From positions 290,379 to 354,378 of the forward strand of contig NZ_WRXO01000008.1 in the NCBI RefSeq assembly GCF_009758125.1: a stretch of DNA of 64,000 bases, in the 5' to 3' direction. A model generated the notes under the pieces. The model was not told the DNA's origin and did no database searches. It saw nothing but the letters and a program-made list of their open reading frames with translations. This document shows, piece after piece, positions 1 through 9,259 of this stretch. Positions within the stretch are counted from its first letter, which is position 1; the number at the start of each line of letters is the position of its first letter. Made by a program: the position numbers and the translations under genes. Source of the DNA: Chitinophaga oryziterrae (GTDB lineage: Bacteria > Bacteroidota > Bacteroidia > Chitinophagales > Chitinophagaceae).

Positions 1-506
1 TAACGGCCAGCCAGCGCCAGAGAGAAGTTATCTGATAATTTACGGGAATAACCTGCATCGAATGCAAACTCGCGTGGGTGATAATCGTACGTAGGCTGAC
101 CAGAGATATCTGTGAAATTGATAGTACCGAGGGAGAAGTAACGCAGGGACCCGGATACGGCCTGCATTTCATCCATCTGGTAGTAACCAGCTATAGTAGC
201 CAGGAATACGTCATTTACCAGTTCTTTCAGCCATGGGGTATAAGTAACGGACACCGCAGAACGGCTTTTTGCAAAAGGGATCTTGGCCTGGTTCCAGTAG
301 ATGGAGTTAGCGTCGGGCGAGGTGGCAACACCTGCATCCCCCATTGCACCTGCACGGGCATCCGGAGAAATACGCAGAAAAGGTACAGCCGTATTGATAG
401 TATTGGTACGTCCATCAACGCTACCGCTGGTGATTTGAGCTACAGCAGAGAAACCAGTTGTAAGGCAACAAATAAGAAAAAGGTTTACAGTTACCTTTCG
501 TATCAT
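1..506 (-). CDS. porV: Type IX secretion outer-membrane shuttle protein PorV (LptO), 5' part only
   Basis: PorV is an outer-membrane beta-barrel protein that carries cargo from the type IX translocon to the PorU sortase. The frame runs off the left edge, so only about 168 codons are present. It opens with a signal peptide (MIRKVTVNLFLICCLTTGF, cleavage probably after AVAQ at residue 24). The family motif PDARAGAMGDAG is at about residues 48-59, followed by alternating polar and aromatic stretches like a barrel. An in-frame ATG four codons upstream (518) is the alternative start; I prefer 506 because it gives a cleaner signal peptide. It follows porU on the same strand after about 120 bp, the order known from Flavobacterium johnsoniae, and the two are probably cotranscribed. 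Confidence 0.9.
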   Translation of the reverse strand, partial: MIRKVTVNLFLICCLTTGFSAVAQITSGSVDGRTNTINTAVPFLRISPDARAGAMGDAGVATSPDANSIYWNQAKIPFAKSRSAVSVTYTPWLKELVNDVFLATIAGYYQMDEMQAVSGSLRYFSLGTINFTDISGQPTYDYHPREFAFDAGYSRKLSDNFSLALAGR

Positions 507-629
507 GCAATTGTACATGCAGTTGTATTTAGAACGAGATGTAAAAATAGTTCGATTTTTAATATATACAAGATCAGGGGCCTGGTAAGGGACGATGCGC
601 GAAACTAATTTATTCTTTTGATGCATAGG

Positions 630-3600
630 TTATAATAGAATTACTTTTCCACCTAAAATTTGTGCTTTTCCATTCGCTTTTACCATTATGCTATAGATAT
701 AGATTCCAGGTGACATTATAGAACCCGCATCATTGGTGCCATCCCAATATGCCCCTAGATAACGGTTACCTGAAGCATTTATTGTATGACGAATAGTTTT
801 TACTTGTTGTCCTTCTATTGTATAAATCCTGACTGTAACGTCCAGTTCCCGGCCTTGCTGATTGTGTGTAAACGTGAAATTTGTCTGATTATGAAAAGGA
901 TTGGGAAAGCAACCCGCATGCCAGACTACCATTTCATTGCCGTTTATTACCTTAAAATGCAGGGTGGCGGTTCCTGAATTATTATATGTATCCCAGGCTT
1001 TGATTGAAAGTGTATGCATTCCTGCAGGCAATCCATACAGGGGGAAATTCACTTTCCCCGCTTTATAACCATCCAGATCTGCTTCAAAAAAATTATTCAG
1101 GATGTAATACTGATCAGGGTCGTTATCCAGGGTTGCTACCATATCATGCCCGATCCCATACCCTGTAGTGTTAAGACCGTGATCATCATACAGATGTAAT
1201 AACAATACAGGGTTCTCTCCTGTAATGTCTCCATCTCTAAAGTATTCATTGTCAAGGTATGCTTTAATATCCGGTCCCTGCGTATCTTCTGCGGCAGCAG
1301 CATCCGTTCCCCCCACCCTGAATGCTGAATATACTCCTCCCGCAGCTGTAACCCCATTGGTACCATAGTAGCTGATACTACCGGGTTCCCCTGCCTGGTA
1401 ATTAATATCCGCAGGTACGACAAAGGTGAAAGTAAATTTACCTGCCGTGATGGTCTGAGATCCGCGGTAAAGGATATTTTGTTGCTGATAGAATCCTGTT
1501 TTATCACTCCCCGCATCGTTGGCCCGTGTATATTGTAAAGCAGGTGCATCATACACGGTAGGATATACGATACCATTATAGGTGTTCTGCGGCATACCCT
1601 GTTCGTCTTCCAGGTGACCTGAAACAGTGTACCGACCTAATGCCCTGAGCGTATCTCCGTTTATTGAATCAGTGACTATGTGATATTCAGGGAAGGCCAG
1701 TGTCAGCGCCGGGTCTCCGAGCAACTGGAACTTCCTGTTATTGGGAATATCGCTGTACGTGGCGTAAGTGAGGTTTTTCGACCTCATGGCCGCCTCTCCC
1801 AGGGTAGGCATACGACCATCTGCTCCCGGTGTCAATAATGCTTGCAGATAATTGGCATTCAGCACTTTATTAGAAGCCGCAAATACCGCGCGGGTGGTAG
1901 TCATTAAGGCAATGCCTCCGCCATTTTCCCTTAACAGTATTTGTTCCCCCAGGGAAGTGTAGGCAGGGTTGTCGAAAGGCGCAAAGTCGCAGGTAGCGGT
2001 AATGAACAAGGGCAGTTTAGTACCGTTCTTCCAGGTATCCAGCGAGCTTTCATCTAGGACGACTTCTTCCGCCAGGCGGGAATAGCTGCCATGACCTGTA
2101 TAGTTCCAGATTAAAGTACCGTTGTAAATATCTTCTGCAATGGCGGTATTGACGGCCGGATAGCGGCTGCCACCGGCGTCGGATATTTTAGGATAGGCGT
2201 CCAGGTAGATTTTATTTACTCTAGCGGCAGGCCATTGCTGCTGTGCAATGTTGCTCATGTACTCCGCATCTTCCAGATGCAGGTTATTGTCCCCATCGTC
2301 TGCCACGAAGGTGATATGCTGTTGCCAGCGGCCGAAATTGGCCGCATCATAATAGTGAATGATCTTGTCTACCAGGATTTCCGCTTCGGAAGCTTTTTGT
2401 GCAGGCAGCCGGCCAATGCCAATTTTCAGCAGGTTCTGGCTCCCATTGTCATTGATATCATTATCAAAGAATCCGAAAAAATCATCTGAAGGGTAGGCAT
2501 TGATAGGATCTGTGGAGATAGTGCTTTGCCAGGCAGGCACCATGTTGGTACTGTGTTTGTAATCATAGGAAGCATCTCCGAATAATAGTAAATACTGAAG
2601 GGCTCCTTTATCATAACACATTTTTGCGAAGTCTCTTATGGCGGTAGGGTCTGGTGATCCCGAGGCGAATTCGTTGTAAATATCATTGACAGTGACCACT
2701 TTCACGGCCAATCCATCATGCGCGGTATGCCATGCCGCCAGACGAGAGGCAGCTCCCATCAAAGCCGGCGTAGTGACAATCAGCATATTCACATTACTAA
2801 TGTCGTGCAGGTCCTGGTTTGGTACCATGCCTATAAATGCAGGCTGCCCGAACCCCTGGTTGGAGAAGGCCACGTATTCGTGCAGAGAAGTATTACTGCG
2901 CGAGAAAGATAAGGAGTTGCCGTTAAGGCGGGTTTTTACGGCTACAGGCTGTAAAGGGTCGCTGAGGTCCCAGACCTGCGTTTGATCAGTGGCGTTGCTG
3001 AGGGTGAACTGAGCAGTTTGCCCGATGCTGCCGGCGTCCCTGAAGAATAGAGGATCCTGTGATATTTGCAGCGGGCAACGAGCCTGCACAGTGATATAGT
3101 CCAGCCATCCCTGGCCGTCGCTGTTGCCGGGTGTAAAGCGCAGGGTGACGGGGACATTATTGCCTGCAGGGGTAGCGGAAAAGCTGCCCGACGCAGTGGA
3201 GGCAAAGGATTCAAAGATGTTACCGCTAATGGGCGTTAAGGATAATTTCCCGACAGCATTGCCATTCGTTTCTATGGAAAAGCTGGCGGAACTGAGTCCC
3301 CTGGCGGCTACGCGGGAACCTATGCTGAGCGATGCGGGTACTGATGGCAGGGAGAAGCTGATGGTACGTACCGGTTGTACGCTACTGAATACTGTTCCCC
3401 ACCATTGTTTACCACTGCTTAAAAAGTTGATGCTATCGTTTTCGTAGAAGGCGTGGTAATCGAATGTGTTCACGGAAGCTGTGGCAGCAGGTTCGCTGTT
3501 ATCTGCCGTAATACGTTTTCCGGCAGCAGTACCTATGTTGAGGAAATAATAGGCAGTGTCGCTGTAAAGGTTGGCAGTGTGGGTATAGTTGCCTCCCTGA

Positions 3601-3974
3601 TATGTCCAGCTATGTGGGCCCGGAGCGTAAAAAAGCAGGTAGTCTGCCCCATTTAGCACGCCATCTCCCCCATCTTCAATAATTATTCCTACTTCCGGTA
3701 TATCATCATAGCGGGAAATTGCGTTATTCTCCGGTAGCATTTGTCCACCGGAGCCAAATAGTCTTATACCTGATGATTGAATGGCGCTGGTACTGATGCC
3801 CATGGCGGCTAACCGGGCAACATCTATTTTATAGATCCCCTGTTGGGTAACCGCCAGTTTATACCAGTTTCCTGATGCCAGTACGGAGTGAGGTTTGCCT
3901 GTACCATCCTTAGCTATTACCGGTAGTGTCCGGCAACAGATAAAGAGTAAGCAGTTGAGGCAAAAAATTTTCAT
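630..3974 (-). CDS. porU: Type IX secretion system sortase PorU
   Basis: PorU is the surface-exposed, gingipain-like (peptidase C25) sortase of the type IX system. It removes the C-terminal targeting domain of cargo proteins and attaches them to the cell surface. The product is about 1114 residues, a usual size. The start at 3974 gives a signal peptide (MKIFCLNCLLFIC, then VIAKDG); a start at 3995 would add seven residues before it. The C25 domain is in the middle, with the catalytic dyad visible as His about 628 (NYTGHGSYSRLAEE) and Cys about 662 (TATCDFAPFDNP). The last 100 residues form a FlgD-like Ig fold (FPNPF ... WDGTNDAGSIMSPGIYIYSI), resembling the tail of secreted proteins. It is divergent from gldJ and upstream of porV. 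Confidence 0.93.
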   Translation of the reverse strand: MKIFCLNCLLFICCRTLPVIAKDGTGKPHSVLASGNWYKLAVTQQGIYKIDVARLAAMGISTSAIQSSGIRLFGSGGQMLPENNAISRYDDIPEVGIIIEDGGDGVLNGADYLLFYAPGPHSWTYQGGNYTHTANLYSDTAYYFLNIGTAAGKRITADNSEPAATASVNTFDYHAFYENDSINFLSSGKQWWGTVFSSVQPVRTISFSLPSVPASLSIGSRVAARGLSSASFSIETNGNAVGKLSLTPISGNIFESFASTASGSFSATPAGNNVPVTLRFTPGNSDGQGWLDYITVQARCPLQISQDPLFFRDAGSIGQTAQFTLSNATDQTQVWDLSDPLQPVAVKTRLNGNSLSFSRSNTSLHEYVAFSNQGFGQPAFIGMVPNQDLHDISNVNMLIVTTPALMGAASRLAAWHTAHDGLAVKVVTVNDIYNEFASGSPDPTAIRDFAKMCYDKGALQYLLLFGDASYDYKHSTNMVPAWQSTISTDPINAYPSDDFFGFFDNDINDNGSQNLLKIGIGRLPAQKASEAEILVDKIIHYYDAANFGRWQQHITFVADDGDNNLHLEDAEYMSNIAQQQWPAARVNKIYLDAYPKISDAGGSRYPAVNTAIAEDIYNGTLIWNYTGHGSYSRLAEEVVLDESSLDTWKNGTKLPLFITATCDFAPFDNPAYTSLGEQILLRENGGGIALMTTTRAVFAASNKVLNANYLQALLTPGADGRMPTLGEAAMRSKNLTYATYSDIPNNRKFQLLGDPALTLAFPEYHIVTDSINGDTLRALGRYTVSGHLEDEQGMPQNTYNGIVYPTVYDAPALQYTRANDAGSDKTGFYQQQNILYRGSQTITAGKFTFTFVVPADINYQAGEPGSISYYGTNGVTAAGGVYSAFRVGGTDAAAAEDTQGPDIKAYLDNEYFRDGDITGENPVLLLHLYDDHGLNTTGYGIGHDMVATLDNDPDQYYILNNFFEADLDGYKAGKVNFPLYGLPAGMHTLSIKAWDTYNNSGTATLHFKVINGNEMVVWHAGCFPNPFHNQTNFTFTHNQQGRELDVTVRIYTIEGQQVKTIRHTINASGNRYLGAYWDGTNDAGSIMSPGIYIYSIMVKANGKAQILGGKVILL

Positions 3975-4207
3975 ACCGGCAATTTGAACAAACATAATAA
4001 ATTTAAAGTATATTTATCTTCAGAAATCGACCAACTCTTTGATTACTTGTGTAAAAGGGGGTATAGGGGGACGAAATAAGTAATATTAACTTAATGTGTA
4101 GGCGACCAAAATCTTTTAGAGTTAAAACATTGATTCAAAACAATATACGTTTAATTAACAGGCAAACGCTTACAGATTAATTATTTTTACTATAAAATAA
4201 AATATCC

Positions 4208-4215
4208 TACATTTG
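4208..4215 (+). promoter_or_regulatory. Putative -7 promoter element of gldJ
   Basis: TACATTTG matches the Bacteroidetes sigma-A -7 consensus TAnnTTTG and lies 38 bp before the gldJ ATG, in the AT-rich 279-bp divergent region between porU and gldJ. I could not assign a -33 box with confidence. Confidence 0.5.
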
Positions 4216-4253
4216 CGTTTACCATAAAACATCAAATACTAAAGCTAATTCGC

Positions 4254-5795
4254 ATGCATAGATTAACCTCTGTCTCAATGCTCATAGGCGCCAGTGTCAT
4301 GTTGTCGATGACTGCCTGCAACAAAAGCGGCAGCGGTGGCAAAAAGGCAAAATCTTCGGCCACTGGCTGGAACTATAACGATCCCAAGATGGGAGGTTTT
4401 AGTGTAGCCAAGAGTAAAGATCAACAAACTGGTCCGGGTTTAGTTTTCGTGCAAGGTGGTACCTTTGCAATGGGAGCGACCGAACAAGACGTAATGGCTG
4501 ACTGGAATAACATTCCAAGACGTATTACGGTATCTTCATTTTACATAGATGAAACGGAAGTTGCGAACGTGCACTATCGTGAATATCTGTACTGGCTCCG
4601 CAGAATGTATGGAGAATCTTTCCCTGATGTTTTCCGTAAAGCTTTACCGGATACCCTGGTTTGGCGTAGCGAGCTGGCTTATAACGAGCCTCTGGTAGAA
4701 TATTACTTCCGTCACCCTGCTTACAATGATTATCCTGTAGTAGGTGTTAACTGGAAACAGGCAGTAGACTATTGTAAATGGCGTTCTAACCGTGTAAACG
4801 AAAAGATGCTGATCGACAAAGGTTTACTCGGAAAAACTGATATCAACAATCAGGCAGACGATAACACATTCGATACTAAGTCATATACTGCTGGTTTATA
4901 CGAAGGTATTCCCGGTAAGATGAGCAAGGAAACCAAGGCACAGTTTAAGAATGCGGATGGTTCTCCCCGTACTGCTCAATTCGAAGATGGTGTAATGTTA
5001 CCTAACTACCGTCTCCCAACAGAAGCTGAGTGGGAATACGCTGCACTGGGTTACATCGGCCAGAACCCTGGTCCTTCCAAGAAAGAAGGTAAACGTGGTG
5101 AAGAGTTGATCATGAACAAACAGGTTTACTCCTGGGGAACCAACACAAGTGGTCTGAGAGATATCCGTCGCGGAGCATGGCAGGGACAATTCCTGGCCAA
5201 CTTCAAACGTGGTTCCGGTGATAACATGGGTATGGCTGGTGGTCTGAATGACCGTGCTTCCATCCCTGGTCCTATACAGTCTTACTTCCCGAACACTTTT
5301 GGTATCTATAACATGTCTGGTAACGTTAGCGAGTGGGTACTTGACGTATATCGTCCGCTGAACCCAATCGATGGTGATGACTTTAACTACTTCCGTGGTA
5401 ACAAGTTCCAGACTACCTATATGAATGGCGAAAACGAACCTGAAAAGGATAGCCTGGGTCACCTGAAAATGCGTGATGTAACTGATGAAGAAAGTGCCAA
5501 CCGTTTGAACTACCAGAAAGGTGATGTTATTAACTACTTAGATGGTGATACGCTTTCTATGGTTGAATATGGTTATGGTGTTACTTCACTGGTGAACGAC
5601 AAATCACACGTTGTTAAAGGTGGTAGCTGGAATGACAGAGCTTACTGGCTGTCTCCTGGTGCACGTCGTTTCATGCAGGAAGATATGGCCACCAACACTG
5701 TAGGTTTCCGTTGTGCAATGGACCGTGTAGGTAGCCCTGAAGGTAACAAGTTCAAAACTGGTAACCTGTTCAAGAAACAACGTCAGAAGAGATAA
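4254..5795 (+). CDS. gldJ: Gliding motility lipoprotein GldJ
   Basis: GldJ is an outer-membrane-associated lipoprotein needed for gliding and stable type IX secretion in Bacteroidota. The 513-residue product starts with a lipoprotein signal (MLSMTACNKSG, lipid-bearing Cys at about 22). The rest is a formylglycine-generating-enzyme-like (SUMF1) fold: GGTFAMGATEQD near residues 68-79, ETEVANVHYREYLYW, YPVVGVNWKQAVDYCKWRS, LPTEAEWEYAA, NMSGNVSEWVLDVY, and VVKGGSWNDR...GFRCAMDR at the end. GldK is a paralogue with the same fold; the neighbours porU and porV favour GldJ. Codon use is strongly biased to T- and C-ending codons, consistent with high expression. A large hairpin follows the stop. Confidence 0.9.
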   Translation: MHRLTSVSMLIGASVMLSMTACNKSGSGGKKAKSSATGWNYNDPKMGGFSVAKSKDQQTGPGLVFVQGGTFAMGATEQDVMADWNNIPRRITVSSFYIDETEVANVHYREYLYWLRRMYGESFPDVFRKALPDTLVWRSELAYNEPLVEYYFRHPAYNDYPVVGVNWKQAVDYCKWRSNRVNEKMLIDKGLLGKTDINNQADDNTFDTKSYTAGLYEGIPGKMSKETKAQFKNADGSPRTAQFEDGVMLPNYRLPTEAEWEYAALGYIGQNPGPSKKEGKRGEELIMNKQVYSWGTNTSGLRDIRRGAWQGQFLANFKRGSGDNMGMAGGLNDRASIPGPIQSYFPNTFGIYNMSGNVSEWVLDVYRPLNPIDGDDFNYFRGNKFQTTYMNGENEPEKDSLGHLKMRDVTDEESANRLNYQKGDVINYLDGDTLSMVEYGYGVTSLVNDKSHVVKGGSWNDRAYWLSPGARRFMQEDMATNTVGFRCAMDRVGSPEGNKFKTGNLFKKQRQKR

Positions 5796-5797
5796 TT

Positions 5798-5866
5798 CAC
5801 AACTGATTATAATAAAAAAAGGTCCCGGGATAATCCCGGGACCTTTTTTTATTATAATCAGTTGTG
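5798..5866. terminator. 33-bp perfect inverted repeat, bidirectional terminator of gldJ and bcp
   Basis: Arms 5798-5830 and 5834-5866 are perfectly complementary with a 3-base loop (taa). The core is the GC-rich pair GGTCCCGGGA/TCCCGGGACC flanked by A7 and T7, so both strands read as a rho-independent terminator. Pairing continues for 16 bp past the T-tract, far longer than a terminator needs. Confidence 0.85.
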
Positions 5867-5869
5867 AGC

Positions 5870-5908
5870 AATTTTTTATGATGGAGCTTCGCTCCATCAT
5901 AAAAAATT
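5870..5908. repeat. 18-bp perfect hairpin, second of three in tandem
   Basis: Arms 5870-5887 and 5891-5908 pair perfectly around TTC. The apex GATGGAGC/GCTCCATC is closed by an AT-rich outer stem. It lies in the gap between the convergent genes gldJ and bcp. Confidence 0.75.
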
Positions 5909-5911
5909 AAA

Positions 5912-5944
5912 GGGGTTTTACAGAGTGAAGCCCTGTAAAACCCC
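5912..5944. repeat. 12-bp hairpin, third of three in tandem
   Basis: GGGGTTTTACAG (5912-5923) pairs with CTGTAAAACCCC (5933-5944) across a 9-base loop. It ends 15 bp from the bcp stop codon and may act as the first terminator met by bcp transcription. Confidence 0.65.
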
Positions 5945-5959
5945 AAAATGCCCTTTTTA

Positions 5960-6421
5960 TTATGACCAGATTTTGAGGATCTCTTCTGTGTGATTCTTTG
6001 TATCAGGCTTCTTAATGATCTTGTCTATAATTCCATTCTCATTGATCAGAAAAGTAGTGCGGTAAACGCCATTGTATGTTTTGCCCATCATCTGCTTTTC
6101 TCCGAACACACCATACTGGGTTACGATCTCTTTATTATCGTCTGCCAGTAAAGGAAAAGGAAGATCATATTTTTCTGCAAATTTCTGATGACTCTTTTCT
6201 CCGTCTACACTCACACCTACAACGGCATAACCTTTCTTCAGCAATGCATCATAGTTATCCCGCAGGTTACAGGCCTGCGCCGTACAACCTGGTGTCATAT
6301 CCTTCGGATAGAAATACAGGATTACTTTCCTGCCTTTCAGGCTGGTGAGGGTTACGTCCTTTCCGGACTGGTCCTTTCCTTTGAAAACGGGTGCTTTATC
6401 TCCTTCTTTTAAATGTGTCAT
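5960..6421 (-). CDS. bcp: Thiol peroxidase of the Bcp/PrxQ family
   Basis: This peroxiredoxin reduces hydrogen peroxide and organic hydroperoxides in the cytoplasm, with thioredoxin as reductant. The 153-residue product is full length for the family. The peroxidatic Cys46 lies in PKDMTPGCTAQAC, and the resolving Cys51 five residues later gives the PrxQ spacing. The start (MTHLKEGDKAPVF) is two bases after the stop of the upstream M23 peptidase gene on the same strand, so the two are probably translated from one message. No OxyR or Fur site was recognised. Confidence 0.93.
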   Translation of the reverse strand: MTHLKEGDKAPVFKGKDQSGKDVTLTSLKGRKVILYFYPKDMTPGCTAQACNLRDNYDALLKKGYAVVGVSVDGEKSHQKFAEKYDLPFPLLADDNKEIVTQYGVFGEKQMMGKTYNGVYRTTFLINENGIIDKIIKKPDTKNHTEEILKIWS

Positions 6422-6423
6422 AA

Positions 6424-8109
6424 CTATCTGGTAAAGGTGAATGTTTTGGTACCTGTGTTACCTGCAACATCTGTTACAGTGAGTTTGAGCGTATGAGCAC
6501 CTGCAGGGCAATGTTCATCAAAAGTATACGTAATGACGTTACTCTTGCGGGAGAACATCAGCCAATGGCCGTCCAGCTCTGCCCTGTAACTTTTAATGCC
6601 GCTGTTATCGCTGATAGAGAATACCAGCTTCGCAGCCTTCGACAGGTTGACGCCATTCTTTAAAGCGCTTGTAATCTTAGGCGCAATGGTATCTGCTTCC
6701 AGGTGGAAGTTACCGAAATCGCGGAACTTAGCGATAAACCAGCCATTCTCGTAAGTGGTACCTGCAATATCCTCTCCAAGTCCTTCGCGCACCATCACGA
6801 TCTGACGCTGCAAAGCAGCAGAAACAGGCTTGTTGGGCCTCATGCGCAGTGTAAAATAATTATGCACAGGAATTAACGGGGTATTGAGATGCAGGGTAGC
6901 AGAATAAGATTTAGGGGTAGATGGCAATTCTGCATAGTTAAAACAGATCTGATCATACAGGGCTGTTTCTTCCATGAAGAACTCTACCTGGTTGTTCTCA
7001 AATATATTGCGGGACTCTGCATACATGGTATTGGCGCACGCAGGCACCGCAGCAGGTTCTCCGCTATGTTGCAGAGAGAACTTCACTGTACTGGTATTTC
7101 CATAGGCATCCTTTACCAGCAGTTTTACCGGATGAGGCTTTCCATCGGAAAGGTCAAGCACACCATCTCCCTGCACATCTTTGTAGATATCCAGTTTATT
7201 GCCTGGCAGGGAGAACAGCAGTTGCAGGTACGGACCACCGCTCTTCTTTGTTTTATAGTCGATATGAGCATTGATATAACGGGAGTCTTCAAAGGCTATG
7301 TTATCCAGTTGGAAGCCACTGTTAGGCACGTCCCTGTCAAACAGTACTACTTCGTAGATACCATACGAGTTAGGCGCAACACCCATGCGGTCGACCGCGT
7401 TGATCCCCAGTCCGGCCTGTGCTGCCTTTACAGGGATTACCGCCTGCGTAGTCACATATTCCCCGTTCACCTTTTTCACAGGAACCATCTGCGGCGTCTG
7501 ATCATAGAGGCTCTTATCCATATCATAGATAGCTATACGGTATACGTCCGGAGCACGGCTATCCGGTATGTCAAAGCCGAATAATAAGGGGTTCAGCGGT
7601 TTTTCTGATTCAGTACCCCTGATCTCGAAGTGTACATGCGGTCCCGCAGAACCACCGGTATTACCACTCCAGGCGACAAAGTCGCCCTTCTTTACAGGGA
7701 ACTTGCCTGCAGGGATTTTTAGATCAGTGGCCCAGCTTTCAGCGGCATACTCCTGTTGTTTCACATATTCTTCCAGGGCCGGAAAAAACCTGTTCAGGTG
7801 TCCATACACAGTAGTATACCCATTAGGGTGGGTGATATACAGTACATTACCGTAGCCGACATGTGATACACCAATACGGCTTACATAACCGTCTGCGGCT
7901 GCATGCACCGGCAGATTCTCTTTTTGCTGGGTCTTAATATCTATACCTGCATGAAAATGATTGGGGCGAAGTTCCCCGAAATTACCAGCCAGCTGAATGG
8001 GGATGTTCAGTGGATTGCGGAAATATCCCTGTGGATAGTTCTTTCCCGGTAATTGTGCATGTAACAGCTGAGGTAATAAAAAGCATAACCCGAATATTCG
8101 CTTCATCAT
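6424..8109 (-). CDS. Secreted M23 family metallopeptidase (LytM-type, murein hydrolase)
   Basis: The product (561 residues from the start used here) is predicted to be exported and to act on cell-wall peptides in the periplasm. It starts MMKRIFGLCFLLPQLLHAQ, a signal peptide. The LytM domain sits at the N-terminus: NHFHAGIDIKT carries the first zinc ligands (HxxxD) and GPHVHFEIRG the HxH pair. The C-terminal half is beta-rich and ends in an Ig-like module (DNSGIKSYRAELDG ... HTLKLTVTDVAGNTGT). An upstream in-frame ATG at 8205 would overlap the divergent kinase gene and precede the signal peptide, so I use 8109 (or 8106). A TACATTTG -7 box four bases upstream of the start supports this. Confidence 0.88.
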   Translation of the reverse strand: MMKRIFGLCFLLPQLLHAQLPGKNYPQGYFRNPLNIPIQLAGNFGELRPNHFHAGIDIKTQQKENLPVHAAADGYVSRIGVSHVGYGNVLYITHPNGYTTVYGHLNRFFPALEEYVKQQEYAAESWATDLKIPAGKFPVKKGDFVAWSGNTGGSAGPHVHFEIRGTESEKPLNPLLFGFDIPDSRAPDVYRIAIYDMDKSLYDQTPQMVPVKKVNGEYVTTQAVIPVKAAQAGLGINAVDRMGVAPNSYGIYEVVLFDRDVPNSGFQLDNIAFEDSRYINAHIDYKTKKSGGPYLQLLFSLPGNKLDIYKDVQGDGVLDLSDGKPHPVKLLVKDAYGNTSTVKFSLQHSGEPAAVPACANTMYAESRNIFENNQVEFFMEETALYDQICFNYAELPSTPKSYSATLHLNTPLIPVHNYFTLRMRPNKPVSAALQRQIVMVREGLGEDIAGTTYENGWFIAKFRDFGNFHLEADTIAPKITSALKNGVNLSKAAKLVFSISDNSGIKSYRAELDGHWLMFSRKSNVITYTFDEHCPAGAHTLKLTVTDVAGNTGTKTFTFTR

Positions 8110-8113
8110 GCTG

Positions 8114-8121
8114 CAAATGTA
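8114..8121 (-). promoter_or_regulatory. Putative -7 promoter element of the M23 peptidase gene
   Basis: Read on the minus strand this is TACATTTG, four bases before the ATG at 8109, so the message would have almost no leader. It mirrors the identical element at 8154-8161 on the other strand. Confidence 0.5.
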
Positions 8122-8153
8122 AGAAGTGCTGGTAAAAAAGCCGATTTTGCCCT

Positions 8154-8161
8154 TACATTTG
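8154..8161 (+). promoter_or_regulatory. Putative -7 promoter element of the LytS-type kinase gene
   Basis: TACATTTG six bases before the ATG at 8168. Only 32 bp separate it from the opposing element at 8114-8121, so the two promoters must overlap upstream of their -7 boxes. Confidence 0.5.
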
Positions 8162-8167
8162 TAACAA

Positions 8168-9259
8168 ATGATGAAGAGCAAATTAAGAGAAGTACTGATC
8201 CACATTGCCGGATGCGTGACTTTCCTGGCGCTTCCTATTGTTTTTTCACCGGATGCGAACAGTGTGGGCGACTTGTGGAAGTATGCTCCTGCGCTGAAAG
8301 ATTTTCTGGTGTACCTCGCCCTGATCCTCTTCTTTTATTTCAACTTCTTCTACCTGATACCCGTCTTTTACTTCAAACGGAAATATACCGGGTTCTTCCT
8401 TATTTCCTTTTTATGCTTTGCGGTAATCATATTATTGCCCAATTCACTGGTAAACGAGGATAACGGCTTTCATGCCCAAAGATCATCTTACAGACCGGAG
8501 CCGCCACCTCCGCCGGATGAAAGATATCCCATGCCTCCCCCACCCCGTATGCCGGAGCAGCAGCAAACCTCAAGATCGATATTACTGGATGTAAGTCACC
8601 AGGTATTCCTTTTCCTTGCCGTATTCTTCTTTTCCCTGATCCTGAAAATCAGTAACCGCTGGCGACAATCAGAAAAGGAGAAACTGAATGCGGAGCTTTC
8701 TTATCTCAAAGCACAGATCAATCCTCATTTTTTATTCAATACGCTTAACAGCATCTATTCCCTGGCCATTGAGAAATCTGACCAGACACCGGCCGCAATT
8801 GTAAAGTTATCCGGCATGATGCGTTATGTCATCAGTGATTCCGGGCATCATCTTGTTTCTCTATCTAAAGAAATTGATTATATCCGAAATTATATTGAAT
8901 TGCAGAAGATCCGTTTCGGCAATGCAGTGCCTTTATCTTTCAGGGTAAATGGGGTGTATGTGGGAGAACGGATTGCTCCGCTCATCCTTATCTCTTTTGT
9001 AGAAAATGCATTCAAACATGGCGTGAATGCCGCAGAAGATTCGGATATCCGGATAGAGATCAATATCACAACACATCAACTGCATTTTACTGCGTTCAAT
9101 AATAAAGTGACCGTACAGGAAATGCCGGAAGATAAAGGCGGACTGGGGATAGAGAATACCAGGAAACGGCTGGAATTACTATACCCGGGCAGGCATACAC
9201 TGGAGATCACAGATGATCCTCATTATTTCTCTGTTTCACTGTTATTGCAATTAACATGA
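8168..9259 (+). CDS. LytS/YehU-type membrane sensor histidine kinase
   Basis: This kinase (363 residues) should autophosphorylate on a histidine and pass phosphate to the LytTR regulator encoded next. Four hydrophobic segments lie in the first 160 residues (about 10-30, 45-70, 78-98, 140-160). The His_kinase domain follows, with the phosphoacceptor His187 in KAQINPHFLFNTLNSIYS and the ATP-binding lid motifs FVENAFKHG and GGLGIENTRKRL. The loop before the last membrane segment is very proline rich (PEPPPPPDERYPMPPPPRMP), an odd feature that may be a spacer or binding site. The stop overlaps the regulator start by four bases (ATGA), so the pair is translationally coupled. Confidence 0.9.
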   Translation: MMKSKLREVLIHIAGCVTFLALPIVFSPDANSVGDLWKYAPALKDFLVYLALILFFYFNFFYLIPVFYFKRKYTGFFLISFLCFAVIILLPNSLVNEDNGFHAQRSSYRPEPPPPPDERYPMPPPPRMPEQQQTSRSILLDVSHQVFLFLAVFFFSLILKISNRWRQSEKEKLNAELSYLKAQINPHFLFNTLNSIYSLAIEKSDQTPAAIVKLSGMMRYVISDSGHHLVSLSKEIDYIRNYIELQKIRFGNAVPLSFRVNGVYVGERIAPLILISFVENAFKHGVNAAEDSDIRIEINITTHQLHFTAFNNKVTVQEMPEDKGGLGIENTRKRLELLYPGRHTLEITDDPHYFSVSLLLQLT

